From Coriobacteriia bacterium (lineage in GTDB: Bacteria > Actinomycetota > Coriobacteriia > Anaerosomatales > JAAXUF01), in assembly GCA_031292615.1 (NCBI GenBank), contig JARLGT010000010.1:1-55171 (forward strand): a stretch of 55,171 nt of DNA, given 5' to 3'. Under the pieces are notes generated by a model, which did no database searches, was not told the DNA's origin, and saw only the letters and a program-made list of their open reading frames with translations. Positions 8,460 through 16,778 of the stretch are shown piece by piece (the stretch's first letter is position 1; the number at the start of each line of letters is the position of its first letter). The translations under genes were made by a program, and so were the position numbers.

Positions 8460-9413
8460 ATGCAGGCGCTTTGGCTCGAGGACCGGCAGCTTTCGATGCG
8501 CGATGTTGCGATGCCTGACGCGGCTGCGGCCGGCGAGGCGCTGATCCGAGTGCGGCTCTCGGGCATCTGCGGCACCGACCTGGAGCTCGTTCGCGGCTAC
8601 TACCCCTACAGCGGTGTGCTCGGCCACGAGTTCGTCGGCGAGGTCGTTGACGCTCCAGACCCGGCGTGGGTCGGCGCGCGCGTTGTCGGCGAGATCAACG
8701 ACGCGTGCGGCACGTGCGAAACCTGCCGAGCAGGCCGCCCGACGCACTGCGAGGGTCGCACCGTCCTGGGGATATCGGCACGCGACGGCGTTCACGCCGA
8801 GTTCGTGCGCCTACCACTGGCCAACCTACACCGCGTCCCTAACTCGGTCAGCGACGATGCCGCCGTCTTCACCGAGCCGCTCGCCGCGGCAGTCGAGATC
8901 GTGACGCAGGTCCACATCGCACCCACGGATCGCGTGCTCTTGGTGGGCGCGGGACGGCTCGGCCAGCTGGTCGCGCAGGTGCTCGCTCTGACTGGCGCCG
9001 AGTTGCACGTCGCGGCGCGCCACCAACTCCAGCGCGATCTGCTGCACGCCCGCGGCATCGCCACAATCGTCGAGGGCGACATCGCGCCCCGCAGCTACGA
9101 CGTGGTAGTGGAAGCGACAGGCTCTCCAAGCGGGTTGGGCATGGCTCGCGCGGCTCTACGACCGTGCGGCACGCTCGTCCTCAAGTCGACCTACGCGGGC
9201 GATGTCACCCTGAACCTCTCGCCGTTCGTGGTCGACGAGATCACGATCGTGGGCTCACGCTGCGGCCCGTTCGCGCCCGCAATACGCCTGCTTGAGCGTG
9301 GCGATGTCGACCCCACGCAGCTGATTGCGCAGCGGTATCCGCTCGCCAACGGCCTCGAAGCGATGAGCCTCGCGGCTGAGCGCGGCGTCATGAAGGTGCT
9401 GCTGGAGCCGTAG
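8460..9413 (+). CDS. Zinc-dependent alcohol dehydrogenase-family oxidoreductase
   Basis: A 317-residue medium-chain dehydrogenase. The catalytic zinc site is GICGTD plus GHEFVGEV. The structural zinc site has four cysteines in CGTCETCRAGRPTHC. The nucleotide fold carries VGAGRLGQL. The ATG at 8460 follows GGAGGACCC. It is short for the family and resembles threonine or sorbitol dehydrogenase-like members; the substrate cannot be told. Its last 159 nt overlap in antisense with the convergent membrane-protein gene. Confidence 0.88.
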   Translation: MQALWLEDRQLSMRDVAMPDAAAAGEALIRVRLSGICGTDLELVRGYYPYSGVLGHEFVGEVVDAPDPAWVGARVVGEINDACGTCETCRAGRPTHCEGRTVLGISARDGVHAEFVRLPLANLHRVPNSVSDDAAVFTEPLAAAVEIVTQVHIAPTDRVLLVGAGRLGQLVAQVLALTGAELHVAARHQLQRDLLHARGIATIVEGDIAPRSYDVVVEATGSPSGLGMARAALRPCGTLVLKSTYAGDVTLNLSPFVVDEITIVGSRCGPFAPAIRLLERGDVDPTQLIAQRYPLANGLEAMSLAAERGVMKVLLEP

Positions 9414-10190
9414 TCCTGGACGTTGGGCTGCAACGCACGTCGCGACCCATCCAGCGAGCGCTGCTGCCACCAGTGCAATCGAGTAGGTCGCGATCGGAGT
9501 GGCGGTTCCGAGCAGCAGCCCGACCACGCCGAAGAACGCCACGCCGCCCCACATCCCAACAGACATCCCGCGCAGAAGTCCCTGCACGGCTGCGGCGCCT
9601 TCTCGGCGATGGGCAGCAGCGGTCATGAGCGCGGCCAGGATCGGCAGTGGCGCAAGCAGGCCGCTGACAGTCCCGCCAAGCACGCCCGAGCAGGTTGTCA
9701 GCGCAAGAACGAGTGTCGCCGAGAGCGCCATGCGCGCAGCAACTCCTCGGCGTGACGGGGTCGCAGTCGATCGCGACGGCTCGGCCGGGCATCCGAGCAG
9801 CGCGTTGATTGTCAGCAGCGCAACCGCCACCGCGATCAGCGTCTCGGCAAGCGGGAGGTGCACAAGCGAGAGCAGTGCGACGGACGCAAGGCACGCAGCG
9901 ACAGAACCTGCCAGCGAGAGCTTCCACGAGCGGTGCTCGGCGAGCATTACGTAGGTCAAGCAGAAGATGCCGCACGCGACGAATCCCAGTAGCGTGCTGC
10001 GCGCGGCAGACTCGGCGAACATCGGGCCGTGCTGCAGCGTGAGAAAGAGCGAGATCGGGCCCGAAACCATCGGCAGGCCGAGAAGCCAACCGCCCACCAC
10101 GTCACCCCACCTGTGCGAGACGACCGTGCAGAGCGCGAGAAGCATCGGCGTGAGCAGGGTCTTGGCGGCAACGAGCAGCATTGCAGTCAC
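9255..10190 (-). CDS. Polytopic membrane protein of unknown function
   Basis: A 311-residue protein with roughly nine or ten hydrophobic helices covering residues 1-258; I do not recognise the family. The N-terminal segment has a conserved-looking HRWGDVVGGWLLGLPMVSG. The last 52 residues are polar and are encoded antisense to the end of the alcohol dehydrogenase gene, so the real product may end sooner or carry an extra tail. It starts 166 nt from, and divergent to, a LysR regulator. That is the usual layout for an exporter controlled by that regulator, but transport is only inferred. Confidence 0.7.
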   Translation of the reverse strand: MTAMLLVAAKTLLTPMLLALCTVVSHRWGDVVGGWLLGLPMVSGPISLFLTLQHGPMFAESAARSTLLGFVACGIFCLTYVMLAEHRSWKLSLAGSVAACLASVALLSLVHLPLAETLIAVAVALLTINALLGCPAEPSRSTATPSRRGVAARMALSATLVLALTTCSGVLGGTVSGLLAPLPILAALMTAAAHRREGAAAVQGLLRGMSVGMWGGVAFFGVVGLLLGTATPIATYSIALVAAALAGWVATCVAAQRPGLRLQQHLHDAALSREAHRFEAVGERIPLRNQLRGVDIATLKQAYCGRERAAA

Positions 10191-10265
10191 TCCAGGAGTT
10201 TCGGCGGTCCGTGGGTTCGAGCAACCCTATCGTGCCTCCGATTGAGCATAACGTCCATTTGTTCT

Positions 10266-10281
10266 ATTCTATGTATAGCAT
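10266..10281. promoter_or_regulatory. Candidate LysR operator: near-perfect palindrome
   Basis: ATTCTATGTATAGCAT has 7-nt arms around a 2-nt spacer with one mismatch, inside an AT-rich stretch (about 10245-10295) of the 166-nt gap between the divergent membrane-protein and LysR genes. Position and symmetry fit a LysR-type binding site controlling both genes. Part of it (TATAGCAT) could also be a -10 element. Seen directly; function inferred. Confidence 0.5.
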
Positions 10282-10356
10282 CCAAATAAGTACCTCTCGT
10301 GCCGACGGATGCGCCTGCCGAGCTCGACCCGCCGCCGTCTGTTTCAAGGAGCTCCG

Positions 10357-11292
10357 ATGCTCAACAACACCCGCCTGCGCATTCTGCGGGAGGTTGCCGC
10401 GCGCGGCACCATCACCGCCGCCGCCGAGGCTCTCTACCTCACGCCGCCGGCGGTTTCCCACCAGCTCGCTACGCTCGAGCGCGAAGTCGGGGTGCCGCTG
10501 CTGGAGCGCACCGCACGCTCCATCCGCCTGACCGACGCCGGCAAGCGGCTGGTCGCCCACGCCGAGACGATCCTCGCCGAGTGCGAGGCCGCGCTTGCCG
10601 ATGTGGTCGGGTTCTCCGAGGAGGTCAGTGGCACCGTGCGCCTCTCGGTGTTCCAGACGGCCGCTCAGAGCATCGCACTGCCAGCGATGGCAAGGCTTGC
10701 TCGCGAGCACCCGAGCCTCGAGGTCGTCGCCCGCGGGCTCGAGCCGGTCCGCTCGCTGCCTGCGCTGCGTGCCGGCCAGCTGGATGTGGCCCTCTCACAC
10801 GAGTGGGACTTCGTTCCGATGCAGGCCGACCCCAGCGTCGATCGGTACGACCTGCTCGAGGAGCCGGTCTTCGTGCTCCTCCCCGTGGGGCATCGGCTCG
10901 CCGGCACGCCCATTCGACTCCGAGACCTTGCCCACGAGCGGTGGTGTGTGGCTCAGGAGAGTGCAACCAGCCGCCAAGCTGTCGAGCGCGTCGCTCAGGC
11001 CGCTGGCTTCGAGCCGCGCATCGTGTTTGAGAGCGACTACTTCCGCGCGATCGGGTCGGCGGTGGAGGCGGGTCTGGGCGTGGGGATCGCACCGCGTATG
11101 ACCGACCTGCGCGGCATCAACCTCGCCATCGAACCGCTCGTCGATCCGCCGATGAAGCGCCGCATCTTCGCGGCCGTGCGCGCCGGCTCGGGCGACTCGC
11201 CGGCGATGCGCGCCGTGCTCGGCGCACTGACCGACGCGGCAAACGGATTCGAAGCGCCGCCGGCTCCTCAGACGCACCCAACGGCGTCCTAG
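10357..11292 (+). CDS. LysR-family transcriptional regulator
   Basis: A 311-residue regulator. The N-terminal winged helix-turn-helix reads GTITAAAEALYLTPPAVSHQ and is followed by LEREVGVPLLERTARSIRLT, the family signature. Residues about 90-300 form the periplasmic-binding-like effector domain. The ATG at 10357 has AAGGAG upstream. The closest likely target is the divergent membrane protein. The stop codon shares the tetranucleotide CTAG with a possible stop of the convergent acyltransferase gene on the other strand. Confidence 0.92.
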   Translation: MLNNTRLRILREVAARGTITAAAEALYLTPPAVSHQLATLEREVGVPLLERTARSIRLTDAGKRLVAHAETILAECEAALADVVGFSEEVSGTVRLSVFQTAAQSIALPAMARLAREHPSLEVVARGLEPVRSLPALRAGQLDVALSHEWDFVPMQADPSVDRYDLLEEPVFVLLPVGHRLAGTPIRLRDLAHERWCVAQESATSRQAVERVAQAAGFEPRIVFESDYFRAIGSAVEAGLGVGIAPRMTDLRGINLAIEPLVDPPMKRRIFAAVRAGSGDSPAMRAVLGALTDAANGFEAPPAPQTHPTAS

Positions 11293-12294
11293 CCTTCGGG
11301 CTCCTGGGCGATCGGACGCGGCTCGGGGGTGGGCATGGCCGCGGGGCGCGGAGGCAGTGCGCATGGACCGGGGCCACTGGCCGAGGAACGCCGCGCGGGT
11401 GAAGACCGTGAACTCGAGCGCCCAGGCCAACAGTGTCGTGCCCGCGAGGATCAGCGCCTCCGAGGCGATGACGCCAGGCCAACCCGCACCGACGATCAGG
11501 TATGGAAGCAGCACCATCTGCCCGCCGTACATACCCAATGTCTTGCGTCCAACCCATGCCTGCGCCGAGATCATGGGCTTTGGCAGCAGGCGGAAGAGCG
11601 CCCAGCACGCCGAGATCCCCGTAGTCGCAGTGGCGAACGCCGGGACCACGCCCGGCAGGCGCAGCCAGGTCAGCGCCGAGAAGCCCACGACGCCTCCCAT
11701 CGCCCACACCGTGTCGAGGCGGTGCAGCGCTGCTCGGTGCTTGCTACACAGGTAACCGAGCACGAAGAACGGGAAGAGCCAGACGATCTTGTCGATGCCG
11801 GCAACCGTCGGTAAGGCAAAGAAGAGCGTGCACGCCATGCCGACGGCCACCGCGCCGAGCCAGATGTCGGACTTGCTGACGATGCGAGCCAGCGTGAAGA
11901 CCACGAACAGCGCGAAGAGCACCCACAGGTACCACATCTGATAGCCCGCATGCGGCTGGATCGCAGCGTTGAAGAGGCGGGTCACCCACTGCGCCGGTGG
12001 TATCCGCCGCTGCAGCGTCTCGACGGTTACCCAAGCGAAGTACGGTACCAGCAGCACCAGCGCCTTGCCGCGCAGGAACGCCAAGGGCTTAGTGCCTTCC
12101 CGGCCAGGAAGCACGTATCCCGAGAGGAACGTGAACAGAGGCATGTCGAACGAGAGCATGAACAGAACGGCCCAATGGGCGCCCGGAAGGTTCATGAACT
12201 CCGAGCGGAGGCTCAGGAGGTGCTGGAGCGGGACCAACGCGATCGCGAAGAACTTGAGCGCGTCGACGAGTTCGTTGCGGCGGCTTGCGCTCAG
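10795..12294 (-). CDS. Acyltransferase-3 family membrane protein, unusual start and C-terminal end
   Basis: A polytopic membrane O-acyltransferase that would acylate surface glycans. The true N terminus seems to be NELVDALKFFAIALVPLQH, matching the family's first helix. The only start that includes it is a CTG at 12294, overlapping the previous gene's stop (CTGA) with AAGGG 6 nt before. Otherwise a TTG at 12237 loses part of helix 1. Recognisable sequence ends near 11350 (FTRAAFLGQ). The frame then stays open to 10795, antisense to half of the LysR gene, with arginine-rich shadow-like sequence. A one-base shift would end the protein at a TAG at 11289-11291, giving about 335 residues, the normal length. 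The C-terminal third of this call is doubtful. Confidence 0.7.
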   Translation of the reverse strand: MSASRRNELVDALKFFAIALVPLQHLLSLRSEFMNLPGAHWAVLFMLSFDMPLFTFLSGYVLPGREGTKPLAFLRGKALVLLVPYFAWVTVETLQRRIPPAQWVTRLFNAAIQPHAGYQMWYLWVLFALFVVFTLARIVSKSDIWLGAVAVGMACTLFFALPTVAGIDKIVWLFPFFVLGYLCSKHRAALHRLDTVWAMGGVVGFSALTWLRLPGVVPAFATATTGISACWALFRLLPKPMISAQAWVGRKTLGMYGGQMVLLPYLIVGAGWPGVIASEALILAGTTLLAWALEFTVFTRAAFLGQWPRSMRTASAPRGHAHPRAASDRPGARRLGRRWVRLRSRRRFESVCRVGQCAEHGAHRRRVARAGAHGREDAALHRRIDERFDGEVDAAQVGHTRCDPHAQTRLHRRPDRAEVVALKHDARLEASGLSDALDSLAAGCTLLSHTPPLVGKVSESNGRAGEPMPHGEEHEDRLLEQVVPIDAGVGLHRNEVPLV

Positions 12295-13130
12295 AACGAG
12301 CCCTTGAACGTGTCGAGATTCACTTGGACATGCACGTGGTCGATCGGCTTGACCGGCACGAAGCGGTTGATGGTCGAGACGAACGGCAAGTGACGCACCA
12401 CGGCCACGGGCGTCACTCCGCCCACCACGCGGTCGCCCTTCTTCACCTTCACGCCGGTGATGTGGATCATCACCACGCGCAGATGCGGCGAGCCGTCCGG
12501 CTTGATCTCGAGGCGCAGGTCGTAGATGTAGCCGTACAGCATGTAGTGCCGCACGTTGGTGACCACGCCATCGACCGGCGCGAACACGACGGTCTTGGGC
12601 GGAACGGCGCAGTCGGCGGCGGTCAAATTGGAGTCGCCGCGCCCACGAAGGGGCTGCTGGAACAGCTTGAGCTTCTTGTCCCTCTTGAGCAGGGCCTTGG
12701 TCTTGGCGGCTTTGTCGATCTTGTGACAGGTCATGGTCGGCACGAAGCGTACTGACTTCGTGTTTGACGCCTGGTGGAATCCCACCGCAACGAGCTTGTC
12801 AGCCGGCGCCGGGAAGTGGATGTAGAGCTTGGAGCCCGCCATACGCGCAAACGTGGTGGTTGGCGTCGGCGTGACGGACTTGGTGGCGTCGGCAGTGCCG
12901 GTCGCGCCGGGAGTCCCGCTCGTAGCGACGGTACCGCTGGTGTCGGCCATCCCCGAAGCGAGTGCCGGGACGCCGGCCGCGAGCACCCGATGCGGCGGTG
13001 TGGCGAGCGCGGCGGTCAGCGCCAGCGCAACGAGCCCTGCGCCGAGAACCGAGCGCACGAGCCTTGCGCGCGAGTTGCGGGCCGCGTCGCGCGGCTCGGG
13101 GAGTGTACGGTCCGTGTGCTGTGTCGCCAT
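12291..13130 (-). CDS. Secreted protein with degenerate M23 (LytM-like) peptidase domain
   Basis: A 279-residue exported protein. It has a basic N terminus and a hydrophobic segment (VLGAGLVALALTAALA), a Thr/Gly/Ala-rich linker (about 60-90) and a C-terminal beta domain. VFAPVDGVVTNV, VKKGDRVVGG and HVHVQVNL resemble the core of M23 metallopeptidases, including the HxH pair. I cannot find the usual HxxxD zinc motif, so it may be inactive and only bind cell wall. ATG start with GGAGGG 8 nt upstream. It is coupled to the downstream acyltransferase gene. Confidence 0.6.
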   Translation of the reverse strand: MATQHTDRTLPEPRDAARNSRARLVRSVLGAGLVALALTAALATPPHRVLAAGVPALASGMADTSGTVATSGTPGATGTADATKSVTPTPTTTFARMAGSKLYIHFPAPADKLVAVGFHQASNTKSVRFVPTMTCHKIDKAAKTKALLKRDKKLKLFQQPLRGRGDSNLTAADCAVPPKTVVFAPVDGVVTNVRHYMLYGYIYDLRLEIKPDGSPHLRVVMIHITGVKVKKGDRVVGGVTPVAVVRHLPFVSTINRFVPVKPIDHVHVQVNLDTFKGSF

Positions 13131-13374
13131 GGCGACGTCCCTCCAACCGGGCGTTTGTCACGCGTAGGCTACCGCATTCGCCGCTACTCCGCAGAGTACG
13201 CCGAGGCTAAGCCGACTGCCTCTTGTTACTCAACTCGTACTAAGGCGATGCATTTGTAGAGCCAAACGATTGTGGGGTACACACTCCGTGGACGAAATAA
13301 GCGCAGGTCTGCGGGGGCAGGACGTGTGCGCCGACAGGTTCAGAGCGAACCGTGGACTTGGGGGGCTTGCTGCA

Positions 13375-13818
13375 ATGGGGGACTTTCGACGCTCTATATT
13401 GCTCGTCGAGGACAACCCTGACGACGAACTGCTTACGATTCGCGCCTTCAATCGCAACCACATCGTGAACGCTATCGATGTCGTTCGCGATGGCCAAGAG
13501 GCGATCGACTACCTTTTCTGTACGGGTACGTTCGCCGGCAGGGACCCCTGCGACACGCCCCAGGTCGTGTTGCTCGACTTGAAGCTGCCAAAGATTGACG
13601 GCCTTGAGGTTCTCCGGCGTATCCGCAGCGATGAGCGACTCAAGATGCTGCCCGTAGTTGTGCTCACGTCCTCCAGCGAAGAGTCCGATATTGTAGCTAG
13701 CTACGATCTCGGCGCAAACAGCTACGTTCGCAAGCCCGTTGACTTCGCCGAGTTCGCGGCCGCAGTCCGTGACATCGGGCTGTACTGGATGATGCTCAAC
13801 GAACCGCCGCCCACCTAG
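13375..13818 (+). CDS. Single-domain response regulator, Rcp1-like
   Basis: A 147-residue receiver domain without output domain, of the type paired with phytochrome-like kinases. It has acidic residues EDNPDDE, the phosphoacceptor Asp in LLDLKLPKIDG, the switch region VLTSSSEE and the lysine in SYVRKPV. The typical family insertion (YLFCTGTF) is present. The ATG at 13375 gives the normal family length; a longer frame extends upstream to 13270. It lies 13 nt before the HD-GYP gene and probably relays phosphate from the kinase two genes downstream. Confidence 0.92.
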   Translation: MGDFRRSILLVEDNPDDELLTIRAFNRNHIVNAIDVVRDGQEAIDYLFCTGTFAGRDPCDTPQVVLLDLKLPKIDGLEVLRRIRSDERLKMLPVVVLTSSSEESDIVASYDLGANSYVRKPVDFAEFAAAVRDIGLYWMMLNEPPPT

Positions 13819-13831
13819 CAGGCCGGAACTC

Positions 13832-15190
13832 ATGCCGGAGCCGCTCCGCATCCTCATGATCGAGGACTCTCAAGCCGACGCGTCGCTCATCGACCGCGAG
13901 TTGCGCCGCCATGGCCGAGAGATCGAGACGGCCGTAGTTTCTGACGCGGCAGGCCTGCAATCTCAACTCGAACGAACCACCTGGGACATCGTGCTTTCCG
14001 ACTACGCCCTGCCCGGGTTTGGCGCTGTCGAGGCCTTCGAAATGGCTCGCAAGTCCCAACCCCTAGTCCCGTTCGTGGTCGTTTCCGGAACGCTTGGAGA
14101 GGAGCGCGCCGTCGAACTCATGCGCAGCGGCGTGACCGACTACGTCTCCAAGGACACCCTCGATCGCCTTTGGGGTGTCGTGGAACGCGCGGTGCGAGAG
14201 GCCGGGGAGCGCAAAGCACTCGTGGAGGCCCAGCATGGGCTGGTCGTGGCTGGACAAGAGTGGCATGACACGTTTGACGCGCTGTCCGACGGCATCCTGA
14301 TACTCAATCCAGACTGCCGGATACACCGCATCAATCGCGCGGCGAGCAAGACGTTCGGCATGGCAGTCGACGCGATAGTGGGCAAACACATCTCGGCCAT
14401 GTTCAACGCACTGTGCCCCGGTCAGGCTGAAGTCCCTGAGCAGGACTGCGTTTGCGCAGCGCGGGAGTTCGAACTCGGGCCGTGCTGCGACGGCGATGCT
14501 CGATGGTTCGACGTGAGCATCGATCCAGTCCACCCAGCTGGCGGTGAGCTCGAGGGCTTCGTCGTAGTGCTGGCCGACATCACGGCAAGGCGCAACTCGG
14601 CCGAGCAGCTCAAGGCGCTTGTCGAGCAGCTGGAGCGCTCGATGCGCGGCTCGGTATCGATCGCCGCACACATGGTCGAGAAGCGCGACCCGTACACCGC
14701 TGGCCACCAAGAGGGCGTGGCCGAAGTTGCCGTTCGTATCTCCGAGAAGCTCGGTCTTTCGCCTGAGCGCGTCGAGATGATCCACACAGCGTCGGTGCTC
14801 CATGACATCGGCAAGATCGCGGTTCCCGCCGAGATTCTGGTCAAGCCGGGCAAGCTGGACGAGTACGAATGGCTCATCATGCAGCGCCATCCTCAGGTGG
14901 GTGCTGAGATTCTCGAGGACGCGGAGCTCGGCGGCCCTATCGCCGAGATCGTGCGGCAACACCACGAGAGGCTCGACGGCTCAGGCTACCCCTCAGGGCT
15001 CAGAGGCTCGGAGATCTGCCTTGAGGCGCGCATCATCGGAGTCGCGGACGTCACTGAGGCAATGCTCGCGCATCGGCCGTATCGGCCGGCGCTGACAGTC
15101 GAGCAGACCGTCGAGGAGCTTTCTGATGGCCGAGGGGTTCGCTACGACGCCGACGTGGTCGACGCCTGCCTTGCGACCCTTCCCCGGTAG
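13832..15190 (+). CDS. Response regulator with PAS and HD-GYP domains
   Basis: A 452-residue signalling protein. The receiver domain (1-125) has phosphoacceptor Asp in VLSDYALPGF. A PAS domain (about 140-260) carries the N-terminal-type motif DGILILNPDCRI. The HD-GYP domain (about 275-452) has LHDIGKIAVP, HHERLDGSGYP and ADVTEAMLAHRPYRPA. HD-GYP domains hydrolyse cyclic di-GMP, opposing the GGDEF protein at 4199. The PAS domain contains a run of cysteines (CPGQAEVPEQDCVC then CC), which is unusual and could bind metal or respond to redox. It is sandwiched between the receiver and kinase genes in one operon. Confidence 0.92.
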   Translation: MPEPLRILMIEDSQADASLIDRELRRHGREIETAVVSDAAGLQSQLERTTWDIVLSDYALPGFGAVEAFEMARKSQPLVPFVVVSGTLGEERAVELMRSGVTDYVSKDTLDRLWGVVERAVREAGERKALVEAQHGLVVAGQEWHDTFDALSDGILILNPDCRIHRINRAASKTFGMAVDAIVGKHISAMFNALCPGQAEVPEQDCVCAAREFELGPCCDGDARWFDVSIDPVHPAGGELEGFVVVLADITARRNSAEQLKALVEQLERSMRGSVSIAAHMVEKRDPYTAGHQEGVAEVAVRISEKLGLSPERVEMIHTASVLHDIGKIAVPAEILVKPGKLDEYEWLIMQRHPQVGAEILEDAELGGPIAEIVRQHHERLDGSGYPSGLRGSEICLEARIIGVADVTEAMLAHRPYRPALTVEQTVEELSDGRGVRYDADVVDACLATLPR

Positions 15191-15228
15191 CCGGCGCACG
15201 ACGACCAGCGGATCAAGACTCGAAGGCG

Positions 15229-16758
15229 GTGCTCGGCGTGACATTGTGGCGAATCGACCTTCGGTGGCGTATCGCCATTGCGTTGGCACTGCCGTTCGTG
15301 GCGCTCGTACTGCAGTTGGCACTTTGGCCTTGGGTGCAGCCTGCCGTGTACTTCTTCTTCTTCCCAGCCATCTTCTTCGCCGCCTCGCTCGGCGGACGCA
15401 GGGCCGCGGTTCCCGCGAGTCTCATCTCGAGCCTGCTCGTTCTCTACTTCTTCCTGCCTCCGCGATTCTCATGGAACATCCATCCCGGAGCGATCGCCAC
15501 TACAGCGCTGTTCGTCGCCATGGGCTACCTGTTCGGCGATGTCTACGACCGGCTCAACCGCCAGACCCAGATCGCGCTCGCAGCGAGCGAGGAGAAGTAT
15601 CAGCTCCTTTTCGAGACGCTGCAAGAAGGCGTGGCCTACTGCGAGATGATCCTCGACGACGAGCAGCGGCCCGTCGATTGGCGGTACCTCGAAGTGAACC
15701 CTGCCTATGGCCATATCACGGGCGTCCGTGACATAGTCGGCCGCCTCGCATCCGATGCGTTTCCGGGCATCCTCGAAGCGAATCCCCAGCTCCTCGACAG
15801 TCTCGGCCGAGTTGCGGCGCTTCAGGAGCCTGCCGAGTTCGACGAGTACCTGCCGCTGTCCACCGAGCCGCGCTGGCTTCACATCAGCGCGACGAGCCCA
15901 TCTTCCGGCCGGTTCGTCATGGCACTCGCCGACATCACCGATCGCAAGCTGGCCGAGGAGGCCATCCGCAACCTCAACGTCATGCTCGAGAAGCGGGTAG
16001 AGCAGCGCACCGCCGAGGTCACGGCCGCTAACACGGAACTCGAGGCGTTCGCCTACGCCGTATCGCACGACCTGCGTGCTCCGCTGCGCGCAATGAGCGG
16101 CTTCTCGCAAGCGCTGGTCGAGGACTGCGCCGCAGGCCTGGACGCTCAGGGCCGCGACTACTTGGAACACATTGTCGCGGCGAGCAGAAACATGGGTGAG
16201 CTAATCGACGCACTGCTCTTGCTCTCTCGCACGACTCGCGGCGAGATGACTCGCGACGCCATCGACATCAGCGCCATGGCCACATCGCTTCTCGAAGAGC
16301 GCCGTGCGGGCAAACCCGGGCGGATCGTCGAAGCCACGGTCGAGCCCGGCCTCACGACCTTCGGCGACCTGCGGATGGTCGAGTCGCTTATGCGCAACCT
16401 CATCGGCAACGCGTGGAAGTACTCGAAGAACCGAGAGGTCGCACACATAGACGTGACCTCGGCCGACATCGATGGCAAACGTTGGATATGTGTGACCGAC
16501 GACGGAGCCGGCTTCGATCCCGCCTACTCCGACCAACTCTTCAAGCCGTTCCGACGGCTGCATCGGCAAGACGAGTTCGCGGGCATCGGCATCGGCCTGG
16601 CGACCGTGCAACGGGTTGTCGCTCGGCACGGCGGCGAGATCAGAGCGCAGGGCGAAGTCGATCGCGGGGCAAAGTTCTGCTTTCGGCTTCCAGATCCCGC
16701 CGAGAAGCTGCAGTCCAGCGCGACGACGGCCGGACACGCCGAGAGCCCTGACGGCTGA
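15229..16758 (+). CDS. DUF4118-PAS sensor histidine kinase
   Basis: A 509-residue membrane kinase. Residues about 12-105 contain hydrophobic helices like the four-helix DUF4118 region of KdpD. A PAS domain (about 120-245) and a coiled coil (LEKRVEQRTAEVTAANTELE) follow. The phosphoacceptor is in YAVSHDLRAPLRAM, of the phytochrome-kinase class. The ATPase domain has LMRNLIGNAWKYS (N box), DDGAGFD (G1) and GIGIGLAT (G2). It has no chromophore domain, so light sensing is not indicated. GTG at 15229 is assigned; GTG at 15238 has better ribosome-site spacing. It completes the receiver/HD-GYP/kinase operon. Confidence 0.92.
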   Translation: MLGVTLWRIDLRWRIAIALALPFVALVLQLALWPWVQPAVYFFFFPAIFFAASLGGRRAAVPASLISSLLVLYFFLPPRFSWNIHPGAIATTALFVAMGYLFGDVYDRLNRQTQIALAASEEKYQLLFETLQEGVAYCEMILDDEQRPVDWRYLEVNPAYGHITGVRDIVGRLASDAFPGILEANPQLLDSLGRVAALQEPAEFDEYLPLSTEPRWLHISATSPSSGRFVMALADITDRKLAEEAIRNLNVMLEKRVEQRTAEVTAANTELEAFAYAVSHDLRAPLRAMSGFSQALVEDCAAGLDAQGRDYLEHIVAASRNMGELIDALLLLSRTTRGEMTRDAIDISAMATSLLEERRAGKPGRIVEATVEPGLTTFGDLRMVESLMRNLIGNAWKYSKNREVAHIDVTSADIDGKRWICVTDDGAGFDPAYSDQLFKPFRRLHRQDEFAGIGIGLATVQRVVARHGGEIRAQGEVDRGAKFCFRLPDPAEKLQSSATTAGHAESPDG

Positions 16759-16778
16759 CCATCGGCTCATCACGCGCG

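Noticed and set aside
15229-16758. Bacteriophytochrome
   Set aside because: The kinase resembles phytochrome kinases at the H box, but no GAF/PHY chromophore domain is present.
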